A stretch of 64,000 nucleotides of DNA from the NCBI RefSeq assembly GCF_001314225.1, contig NZ_CP012697.1, positions 1,922,001-1,986,000 on the forward strand. The letters run 5' to 3'. Made by a program: the position numbers and the translations under genes. Under the pieces are notes generated by a model. The model had not been told where the DNA came from. It searched no databases and saw nothing but the letters and a program-made list of their open reading frames with translations. The DNA comes from Microbacterium sp. No. 7. Its GTDB lineage: Bacteria > Actinomycetota > Actinomycetes > Actinomycetales > Microbacteriaceae. Below, piece after piece: positions 17,182 through 26,247 of the stretch. Every line of letters starts with the position of its first letter. Positions within the stretch are counted from its first letter, which is position 1.

Positions 17182-17946
17182 ATGAACGCCCCCGTCCCGC
17201 CCGCCCTGCGTGCCGAAGGCCTCGGCCTGCAGATCGGCGGAGCCACCATTCTGAAAGACGTCGACCTGGAGGTCGCGCCGGGCACGCTCGTCGGCGTGAT
17301 CGGCCCGAACGGCGCCGGCAAGACCACGTTCTTCAACGTGATCTCCGGCCTCGTCGCGCCGACCTCGGGCCGCATCCTCATGAACGGCGCGGACATCACC
17401 CGCACCTCCGTGCCCCAGCGGGCGCGGGCGGGACTGGGGCGCACCTTCCAGACATCCAGCCTCTTCCCACGGCTCAGCGTGCTGGAGAACGTGCGCATCG
17501 CGGCGCAGGTGTCGCTCGGCGGCAACTACTCGCTGCTGCGCTTCCCGCGCAGATCGGATGCCGCGACGCAGCTCGCCCGGGAGAAGCTCGCCCTCGTGGG
17601 CCTCGACCACCGGCTCGACAGCGCGGCGGGCGACATCTCGCACGGCGACAAGCGCAAGCTCGAGATCGCGGTGCTGCTGGCCACCGACGCCCGGATCGTG
17701 CTGCTCGACGAGCCCATGGCGGGCGTCGCGTCGGGCGACGTGCCGGGCCTCATCGACACGATCCGCCGCATGCAGATCGAGAAGGAGTGCACCGTGCTCA
17801 TGGTCGAGCACCACATCGAGGTGCTCATGGGCCTCGTGGACAAGGTCGCCGTGATGTACTCGGGGTCGATCATCGCGTTCGACACGCCGCAGGCCATCAT
17901 GGCGAACCCGCTCGTGCAGAGCGCCTACCTGGGGACGGCGGCATGA
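17182..17946 (+). CDS. LIV-type ABC transporter ATP-binding protein (LivG-like)
   Basis: The product has 254 residues with Walker A GPNGAGKTT, the LivG-type GRTFQTSSLFPRLSVLENV block, a variant signature ISHGDKRKLE, Walker B IVLLDEPMAGV and a switch histidine in VEHHIEVLM. It is the first of two ATPases and overlaps the second by 4 bp. Confidence 0.93.
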   Translation: MNAPVPPALRAEGLGLQIGGATILKDVDLEVAPGTLVGVIGPNGAGKTTFFNVISGLVAPTSGRILMNGADITRTSVPQRARAGLGRTFQTSSLFPRLSVLENVRIAAQVSLGGNYSLLRFPRRSDAATQLAREKLALVGLDHRLDSAAGDISHGDKRKLEIAVLLATDARIVLLDEPMAGVASGDVPGLIDTIRRMQIEKECTVLMVEHHIEVLMGLVDKVAVMYSGSIIAFDTPQAIMANPLVQSAYLGTAA

Positions 17947-18656
17947 CCGCGGCCCCCGTCCTCACCGTCGAGCACCTCTCGGCGTCGATCGCCGGCCAGC
18001 AGGTCGTCGAGGACGTCACGTTCTCGGTGCCGCCCGTCGGCATCACCGCCGTCCTCGGCCGCAACGGCGCGGGCAAGACCTCGACCATCCGCGGCATCCT
18101 GGGCCTGATCCACCGCCGCGGCGCCGTGACGCTCGCCGGCGAGCGCATCGACGGCCTCCCGACGCACCGCATCGTGAAGCGCGGCGTCGGCTACGTTCCG
18201 GAGGACCGCGAGGTGTTCGCCAAGCTCACCGTCGCCGAGAACCTCGCCCTCGCCGAGCGCGACGGCAGCCCGCGCCGCGAGTTCGTCGCCGAGCTGTTCC
18301 CCGACCTCGTGAAGCGCCGCGCGCAGATGGCCGGGACGCTGTCGGGCGGACAGCAGCAGATGGTGTCGGTCGCCCGCGCCCTGCTCAACGACAACAGGAT
18401 CCTGCTCGTCGACGAGCCGACGAAGGGGCTCGCGCCCAAGATCGTCGCCGAGGTCGCCGACGCGCTGCAGGAGGCCTCGAAGACCGTGCCGATCCTCCTC
18501 GTCGAGCAGAACCTCGACGTCGTCCGGCGTCTCGCCGCGGGAGCGATCGTCATCTCCAGCGGCCGCGTCGTGCACACCGGCGACGCGCGCGAGATCCTCG
18601 ACGACACCGCTCTCACGACGCGCCTGCTGGGCGTCAGCGGGGAGGTGCACGCGTGA
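17943..18656 (+). CDS. LIV-type ABC transporter ATP-binding protein (LivF-like)
   Basis: The product has 237 residues with Walker A GRNGAGKTS, a GYVPEDREVFAKLTVAENL Q-loop region, signature LSGGQQQM, Walker B ILLVDEPTKGL and VEQNLDVV, in which the switch His is Gln as is normal for LivF. The ATG overlaps the LivG-like stop. Confidence 0.93.
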   Translation: MTAAPVLTVEHLSASIAGQQVVEDVTFSVPPVGITAVLGRNGAGKTSTIRGILGLIHRRGAVTLAGERIDGLPTHRIVKRGVGYVPEDREVFAKLTVAENLALAERDGSPRREFVAELFPDLVKRRAQMAGTLSGGQQQMVSVARALLNDNRILLVDEPTKGLAPKIVAEVADALQEASKTVPILLVEQNLDVVRRLAAGAIVISSGRVVHTGDAREILDDTALTTRLLGVSGEVHA

Positions 18657-19528
18657 GCACCCTCGTCGTCATCCTCGTCACGGGCGTCGGCCTCGGCGCG
18701 CTGTACTTCCTCGTCGCATCGGGCCTCAGCCTCATCTACGGCCTCATGCACGTGCTGAACTTCGCGCACGGGGCGTTCCTGACCCTCAGCGCCTTCATCG
18801 GCTGGCAGGTCGCGCAGGCGCTCGGCACGGCCTCGTGGGGCTCGTTCCTGCTGTCGGTGCTGGTCGGCGCGCTCGTCGGCGCCGTCTTCGCGACGCTGAC
18901 CGAGCTCGTGCTCATCCGGCCCCTCTACGAGCGCCACATCGAGCAGGTGCTCGTCACGGTCGGCCTCTCGTTCGCCGCGATCGCCCTGTTCGAGGGGATC
19001 TGGGGAACGGATGCCATCAACATCGCCGGCCCCGCCTGGCTCAAGCAGACGACGCCCGTGCTGGGCGCCAGCATCCCGAACATCTACTGGCTGCTGATGC
19101 TGGCGGCCGGCGTCGTGCTGGCCGCGATCGTCCTGTTCCTGCGGAAGACGCGCTACGGCATGATCATCCGCGCCGGCGTCGAGAACCGCTCGATGGTCAC
19201 GGCGCTCGGCATCGACGTGCGCCGCTCGTTCACGATCGTCTTCGCGATCGGCGGGGCCGCGGCCGGCATCGGCGGCGTGCTCGCGATGCACTGGTACACG
19301 TTCGTCTCCGCGCACATGGGGTCGACGCTGCTCATCTTCGCGTTCATCGTGACCGTGATCGGCGGACTCGGCTCGCTCACGGGAGCGGCCATCGCCTCCG
19401 TGCTCGTGGCCGTGCTCCAGCAGTTCGCGAACTTCTATCTCGGCGGCACGGGAGACTTCATCGTCGTCGCCCTTCTCGCGGTCGTGCTCCTCGTGCGTCC
19501 CGCCGGCATCCTGGGGAGGAAGGCATGA
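18653..19528 (+). CDS. LIV-type ABC permease (LivH-like)
   Basis: The product has 291 residues and about eight helices, with the LivH pattern SGLSLIYGLMHVLNFAHGAF near the N terminus and GLGSLTGAAIASVLVAVLQQF near the C terminus. The GTG start overlaps the previous stop (GTGA). It forms the membrane pore with the next gene product. Confidence 0.93.
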   Translation: MSTLVVILVTGVGLGALYFLVASGLSLIYGLMHVLNFAHGAFLTLSAFIGWQVAQALGTASWGSFLLSVLVGALVGAVFATLTELVLIRPLYERHIEQVLVTVGLSFAAIALFEGIWGTDAINIAGPAWLKQTTPVLGASIPNIYWLLMLAAGVVLAAIVLFLRKTRYGMIIRAGVENRSMVTALGIDVRRSFTIVFAIGGAAAGIGGVLAMHWYTFVSAHMGSTLLIFAFIVTVIGGLGSLTGAAIASVLVAVLQQFANFYLGGTGDFIVVALLAVVLLVRPAGILGRKA

Positions 19529-20667
19529 CGCTCACGACCGGCGCCCCCGCGCTCGTTCCGGGCCGCAAGGGCGCGTACGTGCCGTTCGTCGTCGGCGCCG
19601 CGCTCATCGTCCTGATGGCCGTGCTGCCGCTGCTGAACGTGCAGATCCCCGGCATCCTGCCCGGCGCGACCTACACCTCCGGCACGCTCGCGCTCCTCTC
19701 GCTGTGCATGGTGTTCGCCGCCCTCGCGCTGTCGTACAACATGCTGCTCGGCACCGCGGGCATGCTCTCGTTCGGCCACGCGCTGTACTTCGGCGCGGGG
19801 GCCTACGGCCTCGGCATCGCGCTGAAGTACCTGGGCGTGCCCCTGTGGCCCGGCGCGCTCATCGCCCTCGTCGGCGGCCTGCTCATCGCGCTGCTGACCG
19901 GATCGGTCGCGATGCGGGTCTCGGGCATCCCGTTCGCGATGGTGACGCTCGCCTTCGCGCAGGCGGGCTCCGTGCTCGTGCGACGCAACCAGCAGGTCAC
20001 GGGCGGCGAGGAGGGCATGCGGCTGCCCGTCGCGCAGGTGCCCGAGTGGCTCGTCGGGGTCGTCAACACGCGCAACCTCTATTGGCTCACGCTCGTCGTT
20101 GTCGTCGTCGTGTACCTGATCGCGCTGTGGGTGGACCGCTCGCGCCTCGGGCACCTCGCCGAGGCCGTGCGCGAGAACGAGGTGCGCGTGCGCGTGCTCG
20201 GCCTGCATCCGTACGCGGCGAAGCTCGTCGTCTTCGTCGTCGCGGCCGGCTGCGCGACGCTCGCGGGCATCATGTACATGCTGCTGCAGTCGGGCACGCA
20301 GCCCAGCGCCGTCGGCGCAGACCTGACGATCACGGTGCTCGTGATGGTCGTGCTCGGCGGCGTCGGCTTCCGCTGGGGTGCCATCCTGGGAGGCGTGCTC
20401 TACACGATCCTCGACCAGCGCCTCGCCGTGCTCGCCCGCTCCGAGTGGATCGCCGACCTGCCCGGCGTGCTGCGCGTGCCGCTGTCGGAGCCGCTGTTCC
20501 TGCTGGGCGTGCTCTTCATCCTCGTCGTGATGTTCCTGCCCGGCGGCATCGCCGGCACGATCGACGGCTGGGTGCGCCGCCGTCGCGGCGAGCGCACGCG
20601 CACGCAGCTGCGGCAGCTCGACGATGCCGAGGCCGGCGCCGACGAGGCCGTCGAGGTGCGGGGATGA
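19525..20667 (+). CDS. LIV-type ABC permease (LivM-like)
   Basis: The product has 380 residues, with ALSYNMLLGTAGMLSFGHAL near the start and the GVGFRWGAILGGVLYTILDQ block near the end, diagnostic of LivM. A long charged cytoplasmic tail follows the last helix. It overlaps its neighbours on both sides by 4 bp, so transporter and enzymes are one operon. Confidence 0.93.
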   Translation: MTLTTGAPALVPGRKGAYVPFVVGAALIVLMAVLPLLNVQIPGILPGATYTSGTLALLSLCMVFAALALSYNMLLGTAGMLSFGHALYFGAGAYGLGIALKYLGVPLWPGALIALVGGLLIALLTGSVAMRVSGIPFAMVTLAFAQAGSVLVRRNQQVTGGEEGMRLPVAQVPEWLVGVVNTRNLYWLTLVVVVVVYLIALWVDRSRLGHLAEAVRENEVRVRVLGLHPYAAKLVVFVVAAGCATLAGIMYMLLQSGTQPSAVGADLTITVLVMVVLGGVGFRWGAILGGVLYTILDQRLAVLARSEWIADLPGVLRVPLSEPLFLLGVLFILVVMFLPGGIAGTIDGWVRRRRGERTRTQLRQLDDAEAGADEAVEVRG

Positions 20668-22211
20668 GCGGCCCGCAGCACGCCGGGCCGCACACGATCG
20701 GGCGCCTGCTGGCCGACCGGGCCGCCGCCACGCCGCACCGTGTCGCGATCGACGACCGCGGCGTCACGATCGCCTACCGCGCCCTCGACGCGCGGGCGGC
20801 GGCACTGGCCGACCGGCTGCGTCGGCGCGGCTACGGGCCGGGCGACCGCATCGCGACGGTGTCGGGCAACTCCATCGACCACGTCGTGGCCTTCTTCGCG
20901 TGCGCCCGTGCGGGCATCGCGTTCGTGCCGCTGTCGTGGCGGCTCGCCCCGCGCGAGCTCGCGGAGGCGCTCGCCTCGGCGCGACCCGCGCTGCTGCTCG
21001 TGGAGGACGAGTACCTCGGCACGGCGGGCGATGCGCTGCGCCGCCTCGAAGGGCGTCCGCCGATGGCGCTGCTGGGAACGACCGAGGTCGAGAGCGAGGT
21101 GCCGACCCGGCGCGGGGCGCCGGCCGACCTGCGCGAGGCGCGCGACGACGATCCGCTGCTGGTCATCTACACGTCGGGCAGCGAGGCCGCCCCGAAGGGC
21201 GTCGTGCTCACGCACGCCAACGTGTTCTGGAACAACCTCGCCTTCGCCGGCGCCGTGCAGCTGACGGCCGACGACGTCGTGCTGGCGGTGCTGCCCCAGT
21301 TCCACATCGCCGCGTGGAACTGCCAGCCGCTGCTGGCCTGGTGGGTGGGCGCGACGGTCGTGATGGAGCGGTCGTTCCGTCCCGAGCGCGTGCTGCAGCT
21401 CATCGCCGAGCGCGGGGTCACCGCGATGATGGGCGTCCCGACGCACTACCGGATGCTGGCCGACGATCCGTCGTTCTCCGCCGCCGCCGTCCGCACCGTG
21501 CGCAGCGCGCTCGTCGGCGGCGCGGCGCTGCCGCAGGACGTGTCGGACGCGTGGCGCGACGCGGGCTGCGGGCTCACGCGCGGCTACGGCCTGACCGAGG
21601 CGGGCCCGAACGTGCTGGTGCTGCCCGCCGCAGAGACGGAGGCGCATCCCGGTGCCGTGGGCCGGCCGTACCCGCACGTCGACGTGCGGCTGTCCGACCC
21701 CGAGACCGGACTGGAGCTGCGGGGCGCGGCGACGGGGGAGCTGTGGGTGCGCGGCCCGAGCGTCTTCGCGGGCTACCTCCACGACGACGAGGCCACGGCC
21801 CGCGCGATGGCGGGCGACTGGCTGCGCACGGGCGACATCGCCGGTCGCGACGACGCCGGCGTCTATCGCATCGTCGACCGGCGCAAGGACATCTTCATCT
21901 CCGGGGGCGAGAACGTGGCGCCCGCCGAGGTGGAGCGCGCCCTGTGCCTGCATCCCGCCGTCGCGGAGGCCGCCGTCGTCGGCGTGCCCGACGACGTGTG
22001 GGGCGAGCGCGGCGTCGCCTTCGTCGTGCGCCGTCCCGGCCGCACGCTCGGCGAGGACGAGGTGCTCGCGCACGCGCGTTCGCAGCTGGCCGGGTTCAAG
22101 GTGCCGGTGCGGGTGGACTTCGTCGACGAGCTGCCGCGCTCGGGGATCGACAAGATCGCCCGTTCCCGGCTGCGCGATCGTGCGCGCGCATCGCTCGGAG
22201 GCGACGCATGA
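20664..22211 (+). CDS. AMP-forming acyl-CoA ligase
   Basis: The product has 515 residues and belongs to the ANL superfamily: P-loop IYTSGSEAAPKGVVLTH, GYGLTEAGPN, WLRTGDIAGRDDAG and DRRKDIFISGGENVAPAEVE, ending with RSGIDKIARSRL where the catalytic Lys sits in DKIAR. It would activate a carboxylic acid to its CoA thioester. Lying between the importer and a hydroxybutyrate-dehydrogenase-like SDR, it probably activates the imported acid. The acyl specificity cannot be read from sequence. Confidence 0.93.
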   Translation: MSGPQHAGPHTIGRLLADRAAATPHRVAIDDRGVTIAYRALDARAAALADRLRRRGYGPGDRIATVSGNSIDHVVAFFACARAGIAFVPLSWRLAPRELAEALASARPALLLVEDEYLGTAGDALRRLEGRPPMALLGTTEVESEVPTRRGAPADLREARDDDPLLVIYTSGSEAAPKGVVLTHANVFWNNLAFAGAVQLTADDVVLAVLPQFHIAAWNCQPLLAWWVGATVVMERSFRPERVLQLIAERGVTAMMGVPTHYRMLADDPSFSAAAVRTVRSALVGGAALPQDVSDAWRDAGCGLTRGYGLTEAGPNVLVLPAAETEAHPGAVGRPYPHVDVRLSDPETGLELRGAATGELWVRGPSVFAGYLHDDEATARAMAGDWLRTGDIAGRDDAGVYRIVDRRKDIFISGGENVAPAEVERALCLHPAVAEAAVVGVPDDVWGERGVAFVVRRPGRTLGEDEVLAHARSQLAGFKVPVRVDFVDELPRSGIDKIARSRLRDRARASLGGDA

Positions 22212-22894
22212 GCGCGGAGGGCTTCGCCGTCGACGACCTCGATGCCGACGCCGCGTCGCTGTCGGCCGCGGGCAAGCCGCTGACCAAGCGCGGCGAGGCG
22301 ACGCGCCGGCGACTGCTGGATGCCGCCGAGCACGTCATCTCGACGCTCGGCTACCACGAGGCGTCGATCGTCAAGATCACCGAGCGCGCCGGGGCCGGCC
22401 TCGGCACGTTCTACCTCTACTTCGACAGCAAGCAGTCGATCTTCGAGGCGCTCGTGATCGATCTCAACCGCCGCGTGCGGCACGCGATGGCCGAGGCGAT
22501 GGAAGGCGCGGCCAACCGCATCGAGGCCGAGCGGGCGGGCTTCGAGGGGTTCTTCCGGTTCACCGTCGCGCACCCGTCGCTCTACCGCGTCATCCGCGAG
22601 GCGGGATCGGTGTCGCCCGAGCTGCTGCGGCTGCACTACTCCCGCATCGTGGAGGGCTACGAGGCGGGGCTCCGTGCGGCCCAGGCCAGCGGCGACGTCG
22701 ACCCCGGGCTCGACCCCGAGGTCACGGCATGGGCGCTGATGGGGGCCGGCGAGCTGATCGGCATGCGCTACCTGCTGTGGGAGGGCGAGGCCGACGGCCG
22801 GCTGTCCGACGACGTGCCCGCCGAGATCGCGGGACACATGGCGAGATTCATCCGCAACGCGCTGGAGCGGCGCGAGGAAGGGACGGGACGATGA
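22208..22894 (+). CDS. TetR-family regulator
   Basis: The product has 228 residues with the TetR N-terminal HTH (RRRLLDAAEHVISTLGYHEA, then VKITERAGAGLGTFYLYFDS) and a C-terminal ligand domain with the VAHPSLYRVIREAG block found in fatty-acid-type regulators. It overlaps both neighbours by 4 bp, so it is embedded in the operon it probably controls. The dyads at 15901-15920 are its best candidate site; acyl-CoA or the imported acid would be the natural ligand. Confidence 0.92.
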   Translation: MSAEGFAVDDLDADAASLSAAGKPLTKRGEATRRRLLDAAEHVISTLGYHEASIVKITERAGAGLGTFYLYFDSKQSIFEALVIDLNRRVRHAMAEAMEGAANRIEAERAGFEGFFRFTVAHPSLYRVIREAGSVSPELLRLHYSRIVEGYEAGLRAAQASGDVDPGLDPEVTAWALMGAGELIGMRYLLWEGEADGRLSDDVPAEIAGHMARFIRNALERREEGTGR

Positions 22895-23643
22895 CGGGTC
22901 TGCAGCTGGAGGGCAAGCGCGCCCTGGTCACGGGAGGCGCGAGCGGCATCGGCCTCGCGTGCGCCCGCGCGTTCGCGGCGCAGGGCGCCCACGTGACCGT
23001 CGCCGATCTGCACGGCGACAGCGCCCGCGCCGTGGCCGACGAGATCGGCGGCGAGGCCTGGGTCGTCGACCTCTCCGACACCGCCGCGCAGGAGTCGCTC
23101 GACCTGCGCGTCGACGTGCTCGTCAACAACGCCGGCGTGCAGACGGTCGCGCCGCTGCCCGAGTTCGAGCCCGACCGCTGGCGGTTCATGCACCGGCTGA
23201 TGGTGGAGTCGCCGTTCCTGCTCATCCGCGCGGCGCTGCCGGGGATGTACGAGCGCGGCTGGGGGCGCATCATCAACATCTCCAGCGCGCACGGCCTGCG
23301 CGCGAGCGCCTTCAAGTCGGCGTACGTCTCGGCCAAGCACGCCCTCGAGGGCCTGTCGAAGGTCACCGCCCTGGAGGGCGGGCCGCACGGCGTGACGAGC
23401 AACTGCATCAATCCCGCCTACGTGCGCACGCCGCTCGTGGAGCGGCAGATCGCCGACCAGGCGAAGGTGCACGGCATCGCCGAGAGCGAGGTCGTCGAGC
23501 GGATCATGCTCACCGAGAGCGCCGTCAAGCGGCTGATCGAGCCCGACGAGGTCGCCTCGCTCGCCGTGTGGCTCGCCTCGGACGCGGCCGGCATGGTCAC
23601 GGGCGCGAGCTACACGATCGACGGAGGGTGGACCGCACGATGA
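22891..23643 (+). CDS. SDR oxidoreductase, 3-hydroxybutyrate dehydrogenase-like
   Basis: The product has 250 residues with TGGASGIG near residue 15, NNAGVQTVAPLPEF, catalytic ISSAHGL, YVSAKHALEG and the extended NCINPAYVRTPLVERQI block with KVHGI. This substrate-loop pattern is typical of D-3-hydroxybutyrate dehydrogenases, which oxidise 3-hydroxybutyrate to acetoacetate with NAD. The CoA-transferase and thiolase at 26248-28860 would complete the route to acetyl-CoA. Confidence 0.85.
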   Translation: MTGLQLEGKRALVTGGASGIGLACARAFAAQGAHVTVADLHGDSARAVADEIGGEAWVVDLSDTAAQESLDLRVDVLVNNAGVQTVAPLPEFEPDRWRFMHRLMVESPFLLIRAALPGMYERGWGRIINISSAHGLRASAFKSAYVSAKHALEGLSKVTALEGGPHGVTSNCINPAYVRTPLVERQIADQAKVHGIAESEVVERIMLTESAVKRLIEPDEVASLAVWLASDAAGMVTGASYTIDGGWTAR

Positions 23644-24527
23644 CACGCGAGCATCGCATCGTGGAGGTGCCGGTGGACGGCGGCACCCTGTGCGTGGGCG
23701 TCTGGGACGCCGCGGCCGACGACGCCCCGACCGTCGTGCTCGTGCACGGCGTGACCTCGTCGCACCTGGCGTGGCAGTTCGTCGCCGACCTCCTGCCCGA
23801 CGTGCGGATCGTCGCGCCCGACCTGCGGGGGAGGGGCCGCAGCAACGGCGTGCGGGGTGCCGCGGGCATGTCGGCGCACGCCGACGACCTCGCGGCCGTG
23901 TTCGCGCACCTCGGCATCGCTCCCACGCTCGTCGTGGGCCACTCGATGGGCGGGTTCGTCGCGGTCGTGTTCGCGCACCGGCATCCCGAGCTCGTCACGC
24001 GCCTGCTGCTCGTCGACGGCGGGGCGCCGCTCGCGACGCCCGAGGGGCTCGACCCCGACGCGCTCATCGAGGCGATCCTGGGCCCGACGGCCGCCCGACT
24101 GTCGATGAGGTTCGCCGACGTGGACGCGTACCTCGACTTCTGGCGTGCGCACCCCGCGTTCGTCCGCGACTGGTCGCCCGAGCTGGAGCGCTACCTCGCG
24201 TACGACCTCGTGCCCGACGGCGAGACCCTGCGGCCCGCGACGAGCTACGAGACGACCCGAGACGACACGGTCGACCTCAACGCGGGGACGGCGCTGCTCG
24301 ACGCCCTCGGCGCGCTGCGCCATCCGGCGGACCTGATCACCGTTCCGCGCGGCCTGCAGGACGAGACGCCCGGCCTGTATCCGCCGGCGCACCGCGACGC
24401 GCTGCGCGAGCGGTATCCCGAGCTGCGACAGCTCGAGCTCCCGGATCTCAACCACTACACCGTGGTGATGTCGGAGCGCGGCGCGGAACAGATCGTCGGC
24501 CGGATCCGGGAGCGGCTGGCGGCGTAG
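23640..24527 (+). CDS. alpha/beta hydrolase
   Basis: The product has 295 residues with oxyanion HGVTSSHLAWQF, nucleophile elbow GHSMGG (Ser), and a late LPDLNHYTVVM histidine. It is the last gene of the importer operon, overlapping the SDR by 4 bp. An esterase for 3-hydroxyacid esters or oligomers would fit the operon, but the sequence alone gives no substrate. Confidence 0.88.
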   Translation: MTREHRIVEVPVDGGTLCVGVWDAAADDAPTVVLVHGVTSSHLAWQFVADLLPDVRIVAPDLRGRGRSNGVRGAAGMSAHADDLAAVFAHLGIAPTLVVGHSMGGFVAVVFAHRHPELVTRLLLVDGGAPLATPEGLDPDALIEAILGPTAARLSMRFADVDAYLDFWRAHPAFVRDWSPELERYLAYDLVPDGETLRPATSYETTRDDTVDLNAGTALLDALGALRHPADLITVPRGLQDETPGLYPPAHRDALRERYPELRQLELPDLNHYTVVMSERGAEQIVGRIRERLAA

Positions 24528-24567
24528 GGCGCGCGGCGGGCTCACGGGCGCGCCCGGCGGGAAGGGC

Positions 24568-24999
24568 TCAGCGCGGCAGGTCGAGCGTCGCCGACTTGTC
24601 CGCGAGGATCTCGGTGACCCGCTCGAGGGCCGCCCAGTCCGCGTCGTCGAGGTCGGCGAAGTGCGGGGACACGGTCGACGACAGCAGATCGAGCCAGTCG
24701 ACGAGCGCCGCCTCGCCGTCGGGCGTGATCGACAGCACCGAGGCGCGCGCGTCGCCCGGATCGAGCGAGCGCTTGAGCAGTCCCGCATCGATCATGTGAC
24801 CGGCCAGCCGCGTCATGCCGGGCTGCGTGACGCGGCTCAGCCGGGCCAGGTCGCCCACGCGCTGAGGGCCGTGGTCGCGCAGCAGCGCGAGCGTGCGCCA
24901 CTGGGCGACGGGGGTCTCGTTGCGCGTCTCCAGCGAGGCGACGCGCGTGAGCGTGTGCACGCTCATGATCAGGCGCAGCAACGTCTCCTCGCGGTTCAT
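24568..24999 (-). CDS. MarR-family regulator
   Basis: The product has 143 residues with the MarR winged helix (VAQWRTLALLRDHGPQRVGD, LSRVTQPGMTRLAGHMIDAG, and a wing around PGDARASVLSITPDG). I chose the start at 24999 because GGAGGG precedes it directly. It is convergent with the alpha/beta hydrolase gene, and its targets are unknown. Confidence 0.9.
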   Translation of the reverse strand: MNREETLLRLIMSVHTLTRVASLETRNETPVAQWRTLALLRDHGPQRVGDLARLSRVTQPGMTRLAGHMIDAGLLKRSLDPGDARASVLSITPDGEAALVDWLDLLSSTVSPHFADLDDADWAALERVTEILADKSATLDLPR

Positions 25000-25052
25000 C
25001 CCTCCAGTATGGATGGCGGGCGACGATGCGCGCGGCTGCGCGACGCGGCGCG

Positions 25053-25307
25053 TCAGCGACGCAGCTGCGCCGCGAGCAGCTTCTGCTGCTTGACGTGTGC
25101 GGGGGAGTCGGGGGCGACCTCGACGCCGTGGCTGACGCGGCGCTCGTCGACGATCGCGCCGATGGCGTAGGCGAGGGTGATCGCCCATCCCAGCCAGGCG
25201 AGCGCGTGGCGCCAGGTGAAGGGCTGGCCGCCGCGCGTGGCACGGAGCAGCGCCAGCCCGCTGGTCACGGCGGAGATGATCCCGGTTCCGAACACGTACT
25301 TGCGCAT
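25053..25307 (-). CDS. small two-helix membrane protein
   Basis: The product has 84 residues, two hydrophobic segments (YVFGTGIISAVTSGLALL and WLGWAITLAYAIGAIV) and a charged C terminus (KQQKLLAAQLRR). GGAGGG lies just before the ATG at 25307. The codon pattern supports coding, but no function is recognised. Confidence 0.65.
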   Translation of the reverse strand: MRKYVFGTGIISAVTSGLALLRATRGGQPFTWRHALAWLGWAITLAYAIGAIVDERRVSHGVEVAPDSPAHVKQQKLLAAQLRR

Positions 25308-25345
25308 GCCCTCCACGGTAGCGCGATGCGGGTGGCCCGGCGTGG

Positions 25346-26146
25346 CTATCGCACGTGTCCGCGCCGCGTCGCGGCGATGCGCGTGGTGAGCTGATGCGCG
25401 TGGGCCAGCAGCAGCCGGCCCAGCGCGGGAAGCCTGTCCGCGTTGAAGCGGAACGCGACCCCGGTGAGGCTCAGCGCCCACTCCGGGCGGCCCGCGGGGT
25501 CGAACACCGCGGCGCCCATGCCCCAGCTGCCCTCCACGATGAGGCCGGGGTTCACGGCGTAGCCACGGTCGCGCGTCTCGGCCAGCCGAGCCCGCAGCGG
25601 TTCCGCATCGTGGGCGCGTCCCCAGCGCTCGCCGAGCTCGGGATGCCGGGAGAGGTAGGCCTCCAGGTCGTCGTCGGGCAGGAAGGAGAGGATCGCGAGC
25701 CCCGCCGACGCGACGCCGAGCGGGAACCGCACCCCCTCGGCGAGCACGAACGAGCGGATCGGGAACGAGCCCTCCTCACGGAGCAGGCACACCGTCTCGT
25801 CGCCGCGTCGCACCGAGAGGAAGGCGCTCTCCTCGGTCGTGACCGCCAGCGAGCGCACGATGTCGCGGGCGAGGCCGGCGACGTCGTACCGGGCGGCGGC
25901 CACCGATCCCATGAGGAACAGCTCGGGCCCCGGCATCCACCTGGCCGTGTGCTCGTCCTGATCGACGAGCCCCTCCGCACGCAGCGCCGAGAGCAGGCGG
26001 TGCGCCGTCGATCGCGAGAGGCCGGCGTCGCGCGCGAGCTCCTGCACGCCGCGTCCCGTGTCGCCCGCGGCGGTCACGAGTCGCAGCAGGTGCGCGGCCC
26101 GGGCGATCGCCTGCGCGCCGGGCACGGAGCGTCTGGTGTCCACCAT
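25346..26146 (-). CDS. IclR-family regulator
   Basis: The product has 266 residues with the IclR winged HTH (AIARAAHLLRLV, GVQELARDAGLSRSTAHRLL) and an effector domain with GVRFPLGVASAGLAILSFLP and the late GYAVNPGLIVEGSWGMGAAV block. I chose the ATG at 26146 because the longer alternative would start beyond a dyad operator at 26136-26154. It is divergent from the CoA-transferase/thiolase operon, the usual place for its regulator (PcaR/PcaU-type logic). Confidence 0.9.
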   Translation of the reverse strand: MVDTRRSVPGAQAIARAAHLLRLVTAAGDTGRGVQELARDAGLSRSTAHRLLSALRAEGLVDQDEHTARWMPGPELFLMGSVAAARYDVAGLARDIVRSLAVTTEESAFLSVRRGDETVCLLREEGSFPIRSFVLAEGVRFPLGVASAGLAILSFLPDDDLEAYLSRHPELGERWGRAHDAEPLRARLAETRDRGYAVNPGLIVEGSWGMGAAVFDPAGRPEWALSLTGVAFRFNADRLPALGRLLLAHAHQLTTRIAATRRGHVR

Positions 26147-26154
26147 ATGGACAC
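26136..26154. promoter_or_regulatory. inverted-repeat operator at the IclR start
   Basis: GTGTCC and GGACAC form a perfect 6-bp dyad with a 7-bp spacer that covers the IclR start codon. Binding here would repress the IclR gene; an effect on the divergent CoA-transferase promoter about 95 bp away is possible but not visible. Confidence 0.6.
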
Positions 26155-26247
26155 TAGAGCGCCACGGTTCCACATCGCAAGCGGCGGCTTGGCGCCCGCG
26201 GGCACCGCGCAGGATGCTGGACGAGAGACGACGACGAAGGAGCGCGC

